A stretch of 64,000 nucleotides of DNA, taken from assembly GCF_001652725.1 (NCBI RefSeq), contig NZ_LWHJ01000032.1, forward strand, positions 92,158 to 156,157, given 5' to 3'. The translations under genes were made by a program, and so were the position numbers. The notes beneath the pieces are model-generated. The model saw only the letters and a list, made by a program, of their open reading frames with translations, was not told the DNA's origin and did not search any database. Each line of letters opens with the position of its first letter. Within the stretch, counting starts at the first letter, position 1. Below are positions 1 to 7,816 of this stretch, piece by piece. The DNA comes from Pedobacter psychrophilus. Its GTDB lineage: Bacteria; Bacteroidota; Bacteroidia; Sphingobacteriales; Sphingobacteriaceae.

Positions 1-347
1 TTTCTCGCATCCACTAAAATAATAGCTAAATCCGCATTTGAAGCACCAGTAACCATATTTCTGGTATACTGAATATGCCCTGGAGTATCTGCAATAATGA
101 ACTTTCTTTTTTCTGTTTGAAAGTATTTATAAGCAACATCAATCGTAATTCCTTGCTCACGTTCTGCCTTTAAACCATCCGTTAAAATGGCTAAATCAAC
201 CGTTCCGTCGTCATTTTTTCTGTTCGATTTTTGGATAGCTTCCAGTTGGTCGGCTAAAACAGAATCAGTATCGTACAAAAGCCTTCCAATCAAAGTGCTT
301 TTTCCATCATCCACACTTCCTGCGGTTAAAAATTTTAATATATCCAT
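1..347 (-). CDS. cysN: Sulfate adenylyltransferase large subunit CysN, N-terminal part (cut by window edge)
   Basis: Only the first 115 codons are inside the window; the gene continues beyond position 1. The product starts [18 protein letters not shown], the P-loop of a translation-factor-like GTPase, and later carries [13 protein letters not shown] (G3 motif). This is the GTPase subunit that, with CysD, makes adenylyl sulfate (APS) from sulfate and ATP in the cytoplasm. Its ATG overlaps the cysD stop codon by one base (TAATG), so the two are almost certainly translationally coupled and stoichiometric. A C-terminal APS-kinase fusion, seen in some CysN proteins, cannot be judged here. Confidence 0.95.
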   Translation of the reverse strand, partial: MDILKFLTAGSVDDGKSTLIGRLLYDTDSVLADQLEAIQKSNRKNDDGTVDLAILTDGLKAEREQGITIDVAYKYFQTEKRKFIIADTPGHIQYTRNMVTGASNADLAIILVDAR

Positions 348-1237
348 TAAAAATATCCTCCTTTTTTACGGTCTTCCATGGCTGCTTCAGAAACTTTATC
401 ATCCATTCTAGCACCACGCTCACTTATTTTTGATTGCGAAATCTCCAAAATAATATCATCTATTTCTGTTTTTTCCGATTCTACAGCTGCAGTACAAGTC
501 ATATCACCAACGGTACGGAAACGCACACTTTTTGTATAGATTTTATCATCAGCATCCATATTTAAAAACTCATGAGCCGCCATCCAAACCCCATTTCGCT
601 CAATAACTTCACGATGATGAGAATAATAAATAGAAGGAATTTCTATATTTTCTCTTTTGATATAGTTCCAAACATCCAACTCCGTCCAGTTGCTAATCGG
701 GAAAACCCTTACATTTTCTCCTTTATGGATTTTTCCATTAAAGGTGTTCCAAAGTTCTGGACGTTGGCGCTTTGGATCCCATTGTCCAAATTCATCACGA
801 ACAGAAAATATCCTTTCTTTTGCCCTTGCTTTTTCCTCGTCTCTTCTTGCGCCGCCAATACAGGCATCAAACTGATTTTTTTCAATGACTTCTAAAAGAG
901 AAACAGTTTGCAAAGCATTTCTGCTGGCATTTTTACCTTTTTGCTCTATCGCTCTTCCACTATCAATAGCATCTTGTACATGCCCAATAATTAATTTCTC
1001 GCCAAGTTTTTGAACCAGTTGATCTCTAAATTCAATCACTTCAGGGAAATTATGGCCAGTATCAACATGTACCAACGGAAAAGGAAACTTTCCCGGACGA
1101 AAGGCTTTTTCTGCCAAACGAACCAATGTGATAGAATCTTTTCCTCCCGAAAAAAGCAAAGCTGGCTTCTCAAACTGTCCTGCTACCTCCCTTAAAATCG
1201 CTATGGCTTCCGCCTCTAGTTGATCTAAATAATCCAT
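347..1237 (-). CDS. cysD: Sulfate adenylyltransferase subunit 2, CysD
   Basis: The 296-residue protein is full length for CysD. It carries the PP-loop ATP pyrophosphatase motif SGGKDS at residues 30-35, the family hallmarks [16 protein letters not shown] and [18 protein letters not shown], and the C-terminal GGYF ending typical of CysD. It catalyses APS formation with the CysN GTPase. It is fifth in the sulfate assimilation operon, 133 bases downstream of the APS reductase gene and overlapping cysN by one base. The start ATG at 1237 gives the expected [13 protein letters not shown]-terminus. Confidence 0.97.
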   Translation of the reverse strand: MDYLDQLEAEAIAILREVAGQFEKPALLFSGGKDSITLVRLAEKAFRPGKFPFPLVHVDTGHNFPEVIEFRDQLVQKLGEKLIIGHVQDAIDSGRAIEQKGKNASRNALQTVSLLEVIEKNQFDACIGGARRDEEKARAKERIFSVRDEFGQWDPKRQRPELWNTFNGKIHKGENVRVFPISNWTELDVWNYIKRENIEIPSIYYSHHREVIERNGVWMAAHEFLNMDADDKIYTKSVRFRTVGDMTCTAAVESEKTEIDDIILEISQSKISERGARMDDKVSEAAMEDRKKGGYF

Positions 1238-1370
1238 TTTTTTTATAATAGTATCAAGTATTTAGTGTCAAGTATCAAGATTTTGCAATCTGATAAGCAC
1301 TATAATACTTTTATAAATTTATTTTAAAACATCCAATCTTAAGACTCCAGTCCTCAGACTCCCGACTCTC
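1238..1370. repeat. Intergenic stretch with degenerate short repeats (cysH-cysD gap)
   Basis: On the plus strand this gap contains near-tandem copies of GTATCAAG / GTGTCAAGTATCAAG at about 1250-1280 and a second imperfect set around GACTCCAGTCCTCAGACTCC at about 1338-1365. No ORF or clear hairpin terminator is visible, so cysD is probably read from the same transcript as cysH. The repeats resemble the slippage-prone intergenic filler common in Bacteroidota. No function is assigned. Confidence 0.4.
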
Positions 1371-2093
1371 TTAAGGTTTAAAAACTTCCTCATGTGCGCT
1401 GGTTTCATGTAATCCACACTCTTTTTTACTCGCATCTTCCCACCACCAGCGTCCTGCTCTAAAATCTTCGCCAGGTTGCACCGCTCTTGTGCAAGGTTGG
1501 CAACCAATACTTGGAAAGCCTTTGTCATGCAACGGATTATATGGCACATTTTTCTCTTTCACATAAGCCTTCACGTCTTCTAAAGTCCAGTTAAAAATAG
1601 GATGAACTTTTATCAATTGATGCGCTTCATCCCATTCTACCCAATCCATATCTTCACGGTTTGCAGATTGCTCTGCTCTAATTCCGGTAATCCAAACTTT
1701 TTGCCCAGCCAAAGCTCTATTTAAAGGCTCAACTTTTCTAATTCCACAACATTCTTTTCTATTCTCTACAGATTCATAAAAGCTACTTGGTCCTTTTTTA
1801 GTCACTATCGCTTCCAGCTTTTCTTTATCGGGATAAAAGGCATGAATTGGCTTTTTATACCTTTCTAAAGTACGGTTCCAAGTGTAATAAGTTTCTGTAA
1901 ACAACCTGCCGGTTTCTAAAGTGAAGACTTTGATGTTTAAATCGGCAGTAAAAATCATATCAGATAATACTTGGTCTTCCCATCCAAAACTGGTAGAAAA
2001 AATCAAATCTTCTTTAAAATATGAAACAATAAAAGCCAAAACCTCTTGAGGTGATTTATCTTTTAATGCGTCTTTTAATTGTTTTATATCCAT
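1371..2093 (-). CDS. cysH: Assimilatory adenylyl-sulfate (APS) reductase, CysH family
   Basis: The 240-residue protein belongs to the PAPS/APS reductase family (PP-loop fold), with STSFGWEDQ near residue 34 and ITGIRAEQSANR near 135. Two cysteine pairs are present: C115-C116 in KECCGIRK and C198-x2-C201 in GCQPC. This CC...CxxC pattern binds a [4Fe-4S] cluster and marks the enzyme as reducing APS directly rather than PAPS. Consistent with this, no separate APS kinase gene is seen in the visible operon. The catalytic Cys lies in KKECGLH near the C-terminus. Product: sulfite plus AMP, with thioredoxin as reductant. The gene sits between a dispersed repeat (2111-2204) and cysD. Confidence 0.95.
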   Translation of the reverse strand: MDIKQLKDALKDKSPQEVLAFIVSYFKEDLIFSTSFGWEDQVLSDMIFTADLNIKVFTLETGRLFTETYYTWNRTLERYKKPIHAFYPDKEKLEAIVTKKGPSSFYESVENRKECCGIRKVEPLNRALAGQKVWITGIRAEQSANREDMDWVEWDEAHQLIKVHPIFNWTLEDVKAYVKEKNVPYNPLHDKGFPSIGCQPCTRAVQPGEDFRAGRWWWEDASKKECGLHETSAHEEVFKP

Positions 2094-2110
2094 TTTTATT
2101 TTAATGATTT

Positions 2111-2204
2111 GGGCGTTTTAACACGCTATCCGCTATATCTTTTTTTGCTATTTGCTAAATGGTTAGTGCAAAAAAAGGATGCCACTTCTATCGTTAACGC
2201 AAAA
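2111..2204 (+). repeat. Dispersed structured repeat, family A, copy 1
   Basis: The element starts GGGCGTTTTAACACGC and ends ATCGTTAACGCAAAA. Its termini are complementary (GCGTT / AACGC), and internally ATCTTTTTTTGC pairs with GCAAAAAAAGGAT, giving a long hairpin. A nearly identical copy is at 18212-18307 and a diverged, inverted one at 24721-24831. This copy lies inside the sulfate operon, between the TSUP-fusion gene and cysH. Elements of this general form (GGGCGTT...AACGC) recur, to my recollection, in Sphingobacteriaceae intergenic regions. The function is unknown. Confidence 0.75.
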
Positions 2205-2227
2205 CCTTTTATCCTCAAGTATAATAA

Positions 2228-3745
2228 TTAAAAAGCCATTAAAAACTTACCAATGCTGCGCAAACTTACTAAAATAACAATGATCGAAACTGCTACCATA
2301 ATGGTTTTTGCTGATATTTTATTCGATATTCTTGCAGCGATTGGTGATGCAATTGCACTTCCCAAAACCAAACCAGCAACGGCGTACCAATGTAATCCGT
2401 TTAGCATCGTCACAAAAGTTAAAGAACTCATTAGCGCAATAAAAAAACGACTTAATTTTACAGTTCCTAAGGAGTAACGGGCATTTCTTCCTCCGGCAAT
2501 TAATGAAGACAAAACAATCGATCCCCAGCCGCCACCACCAACTGCGTCTATAAAACCTCCTGTAAAACCCAAAACACCTATTTTTTTAATTTTTGGACCA
2601 GCTTTGGCATTTTTTAATTTTAAAACGCCAGATTTTTTTAAAATCACGAAACCTAAAATTAAAGTATAAAGCGAAATTAAAGGTTTAGTATAATGTGCGT
2701 ATTCTTCTAATGATGATAATAAAAAAGCTCCTAAAACAGCTCCGATAATTCCGGGAATCAGCAATAGTTTTAATAATTTTTTGTTGATGTTTCCCATTCT
2801 ATAATGCATCCAACCGGCAATTCCATTACTTAAAATTTCTGAAATATGAACCGCTGTACTTGCAGAAGCGGGTGGAATTCCCATTGATAGAGAAAATGTG
2901 GTAGAGGTTACTCCATAAGACATTCCTATTGCTCCATCTATCATTGCGAAGATAAATCCTGCTATTAAAAACCAATAAAATTGTGGATTAACACCAGCAA
3001 CATAATTACGGAAAACAGGTTCTTCTTTCCATAATACATAAAAGATGATAGCCGCAAAAACCACCACAAAACTCCAAATGATATAACTTAAGGTTGCTGG
3101 CTTTAAATTTTTATCTGGTTGTTTTTCAGAAACTAAACTTGCAGTCGCCTGGTTTAACGCTTTTACTTTATCGCTAAAATCGCCTTTAAGGGTTAATCTT
3201 AATTTATTGATTTGTTCTAAAGTATCATCAATTTCATTAGGAATGTTTTCGTTTAAAACTTCTTTAATGCGTTTTGCAACCGTGGGCGATTTTCCGTTGG
3301 TTGAAATAGCGATTTTTAAATTTCCCTTTTTTACGATGGAACCTAAATAAAAATCACAAAGTTCTGGAGTATCTGCTACATTTAAAAGCAAGCCTTTTTC
3401 TTTTGCTATTTTTCTGATATATTCATGAAGTTCACGGTTATCAGTAGCTAAAATTACGAGTTCAATATCGTTTAAATCCTCATCCTGAAATTTGCGTTCT
3501 ATTATATTAACCGATGGATGGTGGATGACTAATTCCTTCAACTCCGGTAAAAAACGATCAGCAACTACATTTACTTTGGCTTTTGGAGAATTGCCCAATA
3601 AAGCACTTAATTTCTCTAAACCTACATTTCCACCACCAACTAATAAAGTTTGAAAGTTTTGTAGCTTTAAGAAAACGGGAAATAATTCGTTTCCATTTCC
3701 TTCATCTATGATTTTATCATCGTTATTCTGTGTCAACAAACTCAT
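2228..3745 (-). CDS. Precorrin-2 dehydrogenase (CysG N-terminal type) fused to a TSUP (TauE/SafE) transporter
   Basis: This 505-residue fusion has two parts. Residues about 20-215 match the NAD-dependent precorrin-2 dehydrogenase/sirohydrochlorin ferrochelatase module of CysG/Met8, with the Rossmann glycine motif LLVGGGNVGLEK near residue 35 and KIAISTNGKSPTVAKRIKE in the middle. Residues about 222-505 are hydrophobic, with roughly eight membrane segments, and match TSUP permeases (GAIGMSYGVTST and GGFIDAVGGGGWGSIV). The soluble half would complete siroheme synthesis for the adjacent sulfite reductase; the membrane half probably moves sulfate or sulfite. The start overlaps the 3' end of the methyltransferase gene by 23 bases. 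Confidence 0.9.
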   Translation of the reverse strand: MSLLTQNNDDKIIDEGNGNELFPVFLKLQNFQTLLVGGGNVGLEKLSALLGNSPKAKVNVVADRFLPELKELVIHHPSVNIIERKFQDEDLNDIELVILATDNRELHEYIRKIAKEKGLLLNVADTPELCDFYLGSIVKKGNLKIAISTNGKSPTVAKRIKEVLNENIPNEIDDTLEQINKLRLTLKGDFSDKVKALNQATASLVSEKQPDKNLKPATLSYIIWSFVVVFAAIIFYVLWKEEPVFRNYVAGVNPQFYWFLIAGFIFAMIDGAIGMSYGVTSTTFSLSMGIPPASASTAVHISEILSNGIAGWMHYRMGNINKKLLKLLLIPGIIGAVLGAFLLSSLEEYAHYTKPLISLYTLILGFVILKKSGVLKLKNAKAGPKIKKIGVLGFTGGFIDAVGGGGWGSIVLSSLIAGGRNARYSLGTVKLSRFFIALMSSLTFVTMLNGLHWYAVAGLVLGSAIASPIAARISNKISAKTIMVAVSIIVILVSLRSIGKFLMAF

Positions 3746-4490
3746 AAGATGATAAAATAGGTTGAAAAGTTGGATGCAGACTAACTACTTCTCCAATTAC
3801 GATTATCGCAGGAGCACCAATTTTGTTCTCCTCAATTTGTTCTACAATGGTATTCATTACTCCAACTGCAGCCTTTTCTTTTGGGGTCGAACCATTTTGT
3901 ATGATAGCAACAGGCAATCGGCCTAAGCCATTATTTTTATAAATCTCAACAATTTCTTTAATTTTATTTACGCCCATTAAAATTACAACCGTTGCTTTTG
4001 TTTTTACGGCAACCTTTAAATCGTTAGAGATTTCTCCGTTTGCTTTTGTACCGGTAATTACCCAAAAACTCTCGCTTAAACCACGATGTGTTAAAGGAAT
4101 GCCTTGCAAAGCAGGAACGGAAATTGAGCTAGAGATTCCAGGAATTACTTCTGTTTGGATGTTGTAAGAATGCGCAAAATCAATCTCTTCATAACCTCTT
4201 CCAAAAACGAAAGGGTCGCCACCTTTTAAACGGACAACGTATCCATATCTTAAAGCACTATCCACTAAAAGTTGGTTAATTTCTTGTTGTTTTAAAGAAT
4301 GTTGTCCAGCTCTTTTACCTACAAATATTTTGATGGAATTTTCTGGAGCCATTTCTAACAAGGCTTCATTTACCAAAGCATCGTACAATACAACCTCGGC
4401 TTTAGCCAAAGCTTTTGCACCTTTTATGCTAATTAATTCTGCATCGCCGGGACCGGCACCAATTAAAGTTATTTTAGGTTCTAGTACCAT
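3723..4490 (-). CDS. cobA: Uroporphyrinogen-III C-methyltransferase (SUMT)
   Basis: The 255-residue SAM-dependent tetrapyrrole methylase is full length for the single-domain SUMT/CobA enzyme. Visible signatures are LIGAGPGDAELISIKG at the N-terminus, VRLKGGDPFVFGRGYEE near residue 90 and GIPLTHRG near 130. It converts uroporphyrinogen III to precorrin-2, the substrate of the neighbouring fused dehydrogenase, so the two genes together supply siroheme to the sulfite reductase encoded one base upstream. Tight spacing on both sides argues for one operon. Confidence 0.95.
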   Translation of the reverse strand: MVLEPKITLIGAGPGDAELISIKGAKALAKAEVVLYDALVNEALLEMAPENSIKIFVGKRAGQHSLKQQEINQLLVDSALRYGYVVRLKGGDPFVFGRGYEEIDFAHSYNIQTEVIPGISSSISVPALQGIPLTHRGLSESFWVITGTKANGEISNDLKVAVKTKATVVILMGVNKIKEIVEIYKNNGLGRLPVAIIQNGSTPKEKAAVGVMNTIVEQIEENKIGAPAIIVIGEVVSLHPTFQPILSSYEFVDTE

Positions 4491-4491
4491 T

Positions 4492-6588
4492 TTATGCTAA
4501 TTCTTGGTTTGGCCTAAAAGCTTTTACCTTGTTTAAAAAATCATTTGCTTCTGCTAAATAAGCTTCAGCGAAAGCGGGAGAAGGCTCATTTTTATTGATT
4601 TGTAGCACTAAATCACTAAAACTTTTAATGCCAAACTCTTCAGCAAATTCTTCATCAAACTTGTTTATAACACCTGTTTGTGTACTTTGGTTAATGCCTT
4701 TATCTAATAATAATGCTTTTGCTCCGCTAACCATTGTGTTGTAAGTGTGATAAATTGCATCTGCCCAAGCTTTATTATCGTAAGCTTCATTAGCCCAACC
4801 AAATTTCTCTTCTGCTTCGTAAATTAATGTGGCTACTAAATCAATTACAACTCCGGCACATTCGCCCACACCAATTGCGGTAACAAAGGTTTCTTCATGT
4901 CCCCAATCCACAAATTCATCATCTTTAACATCCGACTGGTCTGCGATTGGTTTTAATAATTGATAGAAATAATCTTTCCCTAATTCATCGTAATAAGCAT
5001 GAAAATTTTGATAGAAATTACCTTTAATTTTATAATCATCCAAAATAGCTCTCAAAACGTGAGGTGCTCTTTTAGAGGGAACTTTTAAAACTTTATCAGC
5101 AGCCCTGCCAATACCATCGCCAACAATTCCTCCTCCTAATAAAACCTGAACAGAAGGCATTACTTTACCGTCAACTTTCATAGAACTTCCATGGAAACCA
5201 ATGTGGGCTAAACCATGTTGACCACAACTATTCATGCAGCCACTAATTTTTATTTTTATTTCTTTGTCTGCTACAAAATCAGGATATTCCTCGTAGATAA
5301 CTGATTCTAAAACTCTTGATAGTTCCATAGAATTAGAAATTCCCAAATTACAAGTATCTGTTCCGGGGCAAGTGGTTACATCGGCAACGCCATCAAAACC
5401 TGGTGCAGCTAATTTTAATTCATCCAAAGCCAAGAAAAGATTTGGTAAAACTTCTGGTCTAACAAACTTCAATAGTAAACCTTGGTTAATAGTTATCCTG
5501 ATTTCATCAGCAACCAAATCTTTAATAGCAGCCACAAAAGCTCTAGCCTGATTAGTTGGAATATCTCCGGTTTGCACTTTTATATAAACACCAAAAAAAC
5601 CAGCTTGCTTTTGCTCAAAAATATTAGTTGCTTTCCATAAATCATAAGCCAATTGCTTTTCTTTAGGAATGGCTAAAGTTTCAACTTTAATTTCTGAAGC
5701 TTGAGGTTGAATAATTGAATCACGATTGATTTTAAATGTTTTTGATTTGTTGGCAATTTGTTCCTCGGCAACCAATCTAATCACTTCTTCAATCCCCAAC
5801 TTGTTCACTAAAAACTTTAACCGAGCTTTATTTCTGTTGTTTCTTTCACCGTATCGGTCAAAAACCCTTAACACAGATTCTGAAAATGGAATTATTAAAT
5901 CTTCATGCAAAAATTCATGAACAACATGTGCTAATGAAGGCTGCGCTCCCAAACCACCGCCTAAAACAACCTTAAATCCTCTCACTTCTTCACCGTTTTC
6001 TTGTTTGATTTTTGGGATAAAACCTAAATCATGAATAAAAGAAAAAGCTGTATCTGCTTCGCTAGAAGAAAAAGCAATTTTAATTTTTCTGCCCATTTCT
6101 TGGCAGATTGGATTTCTTAAAAAATACTCGAAAAAAGCCTGAGCATAAGGCGAAACATCAAAGGGTTCTGTAGGGTCAATTCCTGCAGTTGGGGAAGCGG
6201 TTACGTTTCTTACGGTATTGCCGCAAGCTTCGCGTAAAGTAATATCATCTTTTTCAAGCTCCGACCAAAGTTGAGGTGTTCTATCTAAACTTACGTAATG
6301 GATTTGTATATCCTGACGGGTAGTTAAATGCAGATTTGAAGATGCATATTCATCAGAAACGTCAGCTATTTTAAGGATTTGCTTAAAAGTTATTTTTCCA
6401 TAAGGCAATTTAATACGCACCATTTGAACCCCAGCCTGGCGTTGGCCATAAACGCCACGAGCCAAACGTAGACTTCTAAACTTTTCTTCGTGGATTTTAC
6501 CTTCATGAAAAGCCCTAATCTTTTTTTCAAGATCAATGATATCTTGCTCTACTAATGGATTTTCTAATTCTGTTCTAAAACTTTGCAT
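4492..6588 (-). CDS. Siroheme [4Fe-4S] sulfite/nitrite reductase with C-terminal HEPN-like domain
   Basis: The 698-residue cytoplasmic protein contains the two-repeat nitrite/sulfite reductase core. The siroheme-cluster ligands are TCPGTDTC (about C407 and C413) and GCMNSC (about C451 and C455). It should reduce sulfite to sulfide in this sulfate-assimilation context; ferredoxin-dependent nitrite reductase is the alternative by homology. Residues about 560-690 are beyond the usual core and helical (FVTAIGVGECAGVV, then a helical repeat with YNTMVSGAKALLLDKG), resembling HEPN domains. It is the first structural gene of the operon; its ATG lies only 12 bases after the U-tract of the attenuator terminator. 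Confidence 0.92.
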   Translation of the reverse strand: MQSFRTELENPLVEQDIIDLEKKIRAFHEGKIHEEKFRSLRLARGVYGQRQAGVQMVRIKLPYGKITFKQILKIADVSDEYASSNLHLTTRQDIQIHYVSLDRTPQLWSELEKDDITLREACGNTVRNVTASPTAGIDPTEPFDVSPYAQAFFEYFLRNPICQEMGRKIKIAFSSSEADTAFSFIHDLGFIPKIKQENGEEVRGFKVVLGGGLGAQPSLAHVVHEFLHEDLIIPFSESVLRVFDRYGERNNRNKARLKFLVNKLGIEEVIRLVAEEQIANKSKTFKINRDSIIQPQASEIKVETLAIPKEKQLAYDLWKATNIFEQKQAGFFGVYIKVQTGDIPTNQARAFVAAIKDLVADEIRITINQGLLLKFVRPEVLPNLFLALDELKLAAPGFDGVADVTTCPGTDTCNLGISNSMELSRVLESVIYEEYPDFVADKEIKIKISGCMNSCGQHGLAHIGFHGSSMKVDGKVMPSVQVLLGGGIVGDGIGRAADKVLKVPSKRAPHVLRAILDDYKIKGNFYQNFHAYYDELGKDYFYQLLKPIADQSDVKDDEFVDWGHEETFVTAIGVGECAGVVIDLVATLIYEAEEKFGWANEAYDNKAWADAIYHTYNTMVSGAKALLLDKGINQSTQTGVINKFDEEFAEEFGIKSFSDLVLQINKNEPSPAFAEAYLAEANDFLNKVKAFRPNQELA

Positions 6589-6600
6589 ACATTTTTAATA

Positions 6601-6628
6601 AAAAAACCCCTTCTAAATTTTGAAGAGG
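6601..6628 (-). terminator. Intrinsic terminator immediately upstream of the sulfite reductase gene
   Basis: Read on the minus strand, CCTCTTC (6628-6622) pairs with GAAGGGG (6613-6607) across an 8-base loop, giving 7 bp with one G-U, followed by seven U. It sits between the leader ORF stop (6655) and the sulfite reductase ATG (6588), where it can only act as an attenuator. The 5' arm (CUCUUC) can alternatively pair with GGGGAG at 6676-6671 inside the leader ORF, a plausible antiterminator. Confidence 0.85.
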
Positions 6629-6654
6629 CTTAATTAACACACATTAAAATAGGT

Positions 6655-6747
6655 TTATTTTGGTGCAACACTCCCCGTATTATCTTTGTTTAACTGCATA
6701 CAGCAGCAACTTTTTGTTTTGCTTTTAAATGAAAATGAAATTCTCAT
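6655..6747 (-). CDS. Cysteine-rich leader peptide of the sulfate assimilation operon (30 aa)
   Basis: This short ORF encodes a 30-residue peptide beginning MRISFSFKSKTKS, then Cys-Cys-Cys at residues 14-16 (TGC TGC TGT, 6708-6700), and ending MQLNKDNTGSVAPK. Tandem codons for the end product of the pathway, followed by a terminator directly before the first structural gene, are the classic layout of ribosome-mediated attenuation as in trp or his leaders. Low charged Cys-tRNA would stall the ribosome at 6708-6700, leaving GGGGAG (6676-6671) free to capture the terminator arm. The ATG is only four bases after a TATATTTG promoter box, so translation may be leaderless. An alternative start at codon 17 would exclude the Cys run. 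Confidence 0.75.
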   Translation of the reverse strand: MRISFSFKSKTKSCCCMQLNKDNTGSVAPK

Positions 6748-6751
6748 GCGA

Positions 6752-6759
6752 CAAATATA
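6752..6759 (-). promoter_or_regulatory. Candidate -7 promoter box TATATTTG for the cys operon
   Basis: On the minus strand TATATTTG (6759-6752) matches the Bacteroidota -7 consensus TAnnTTTG. It is followed by TCGC and then the leader-peptide ATG. No convincing TTTG -33 element is seen 19-21 bases upstream, which may indicate an activator-dependent promoter. The expected transcription start falls at or next to the ATG. Confidence 0.5.
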
Positions 6760-6871
6760 TATAAAGTCTATGTATTTAGTAGATTTAATTTAAAAAAGTT
6801 TAAAAAAGATATAATCAATTGTTATTTACAATATTAATGAGGTTTTATTGAGTGAAATAATATTTAAATAT

Positions 6872-7816
6872 TTACAAGATGACTTCTTTTCCCTGTTCAG
6901 GAAAAACAATATTTAAATGAAGAAGATTATTGGCTTTAACTTCTTTCTTAATTTCTTCGATATGATTACCAAATGGTTTGATATGAGTAATCACAACATT
7001 CAAATTTTTTAAGGCGTTTGCTCCTGTATACTTGCTCAAATGTTGCATTTCTTCCATCAATAAATTAGGAGTTAAATGTCCAAAAAGTTGTTTTTCTGAT
7101 TGTGAATTAGGAAAAGAAACTTCTATCATTATCGCTTTTAGCTGATGGCTTTTAATGAGCGGTGCAACAGTTTTCCAGAGACTATCCAATTTTTGGGATT
7201 GCTCAATTCTATCAGCTCCGGTATCTCCTAAATAAAGCAGATAACTTTCCTTTGAGCGAACTAAAAAAGCAGTGCTTTCATAAGGTTTTCCATGACTTAA
7301 AGGAAAAGGCTTCATAAACATTTGCGTGTTTTCTAAAGGGATTTCTTTCCCTTTTTCTAACGTTACATAATGATATTTGCTTAATGCGGGTTTCTCTCCT
7401 TGGTTGGCAAAATTTGCCCAACTTTCCCAACTAAAATAATGCTTTTTAAAAACATCAATTATATAGGGCATCGCATAAATTGGTTTTGGGCTATCATCAG
7501 GGGCATTTAAAACAAGCCCAGCTAGATGATCTAAATGGCCATGAGAAATAAGATAACCTTTTATGCTATCTCTTAAAATTTGTTCGGCATCTCCTTTAAA
7601 AACATGATTATCGATTGCTTTTTGGATAGCGAAATGAAGCGTTCCTGCATCCAAGCAAACATATTGGTTTTGTCCGTCAGGAGCAACCATATAGGCAGAA
7701 AGATTATCTTCATGACTGCCGCCCATAACACCTAATGGAATTATTTTAAAGTTTTGAGCAAAAATTAGTTCAGATGAACTGCTTAAAATAAATAATAAAA
7801 ATAATCGCTTAATCAT
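6872..7816 (-). CDS. Exported class II 3',5'-cyclic-AMP phosphodiesterase (metallo-beta-lactamase fold)
   Basis: The product is about 314 residues from the ATG at 7816. It carries a signal peptide (MIKRLFLLFILSSSSEL, cleavage after FAQ), the zinc motif SHGHLDHLAG, then PFPLSHGKPYESTAFLV, LGDTGADR and IEVSFPNSQSEKQLFGHLT, the pattern of class II cyclic-nucleotide phosphodiesterases (yeast PDE1 / Vibrio CpdP family). It would hydrolyse cAMP to AMP in the periplasm or outside the cell. An upstream in-frame ATG at 7855 would put 13 polar residues before the signal peptide, so 7816 is preferred. That ATG overlaps the stop of a small upstream gene (ATGATTAA). Confidence 0.85.
   Translation of the reverse strand: MIKRLFLLFILSSSSELIFAQNFKIIPLGVMGGSHEDNLSAYMVAPDGQNQYVCLDAGTLHFAIQKAIDNHVFKGDAEQILRDSIKGYLISHGHLDHLAGLVLNAPDDSPKPIYAMPYIIDVFKKHYFSWESWANFANQGEKPALSKYHYVTLEKGKEIPLENTQMFMKPFPLSHGKPYESTAFLVRSKESYLLYLGDTGADRIEQSQKLDSLWKTVAPLIKSHQLKAIMIEVSFPNSQSEKQLFGHLTPNLLMEEMQHLSKYTGANALKNLNVVITHIKPFGNHIEEIKKEVKANNLLHLNIVFPEQGKEVIL

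Noticed and set aside
1319..1549. Separate 76-codon gene overlapping the cysH 3' end
   Set aside because: It is an out-of-frame reading of cysH and the repeat-rich gap, with no family signature.
6600..6760. SAM or other metabolite riboswitch upstream of the sulfite reductase
   Set aside because: The region is short, largely occupied by the leader ORF, and lacks a multi-helix core; the Cys-codon attenuator explains it better.
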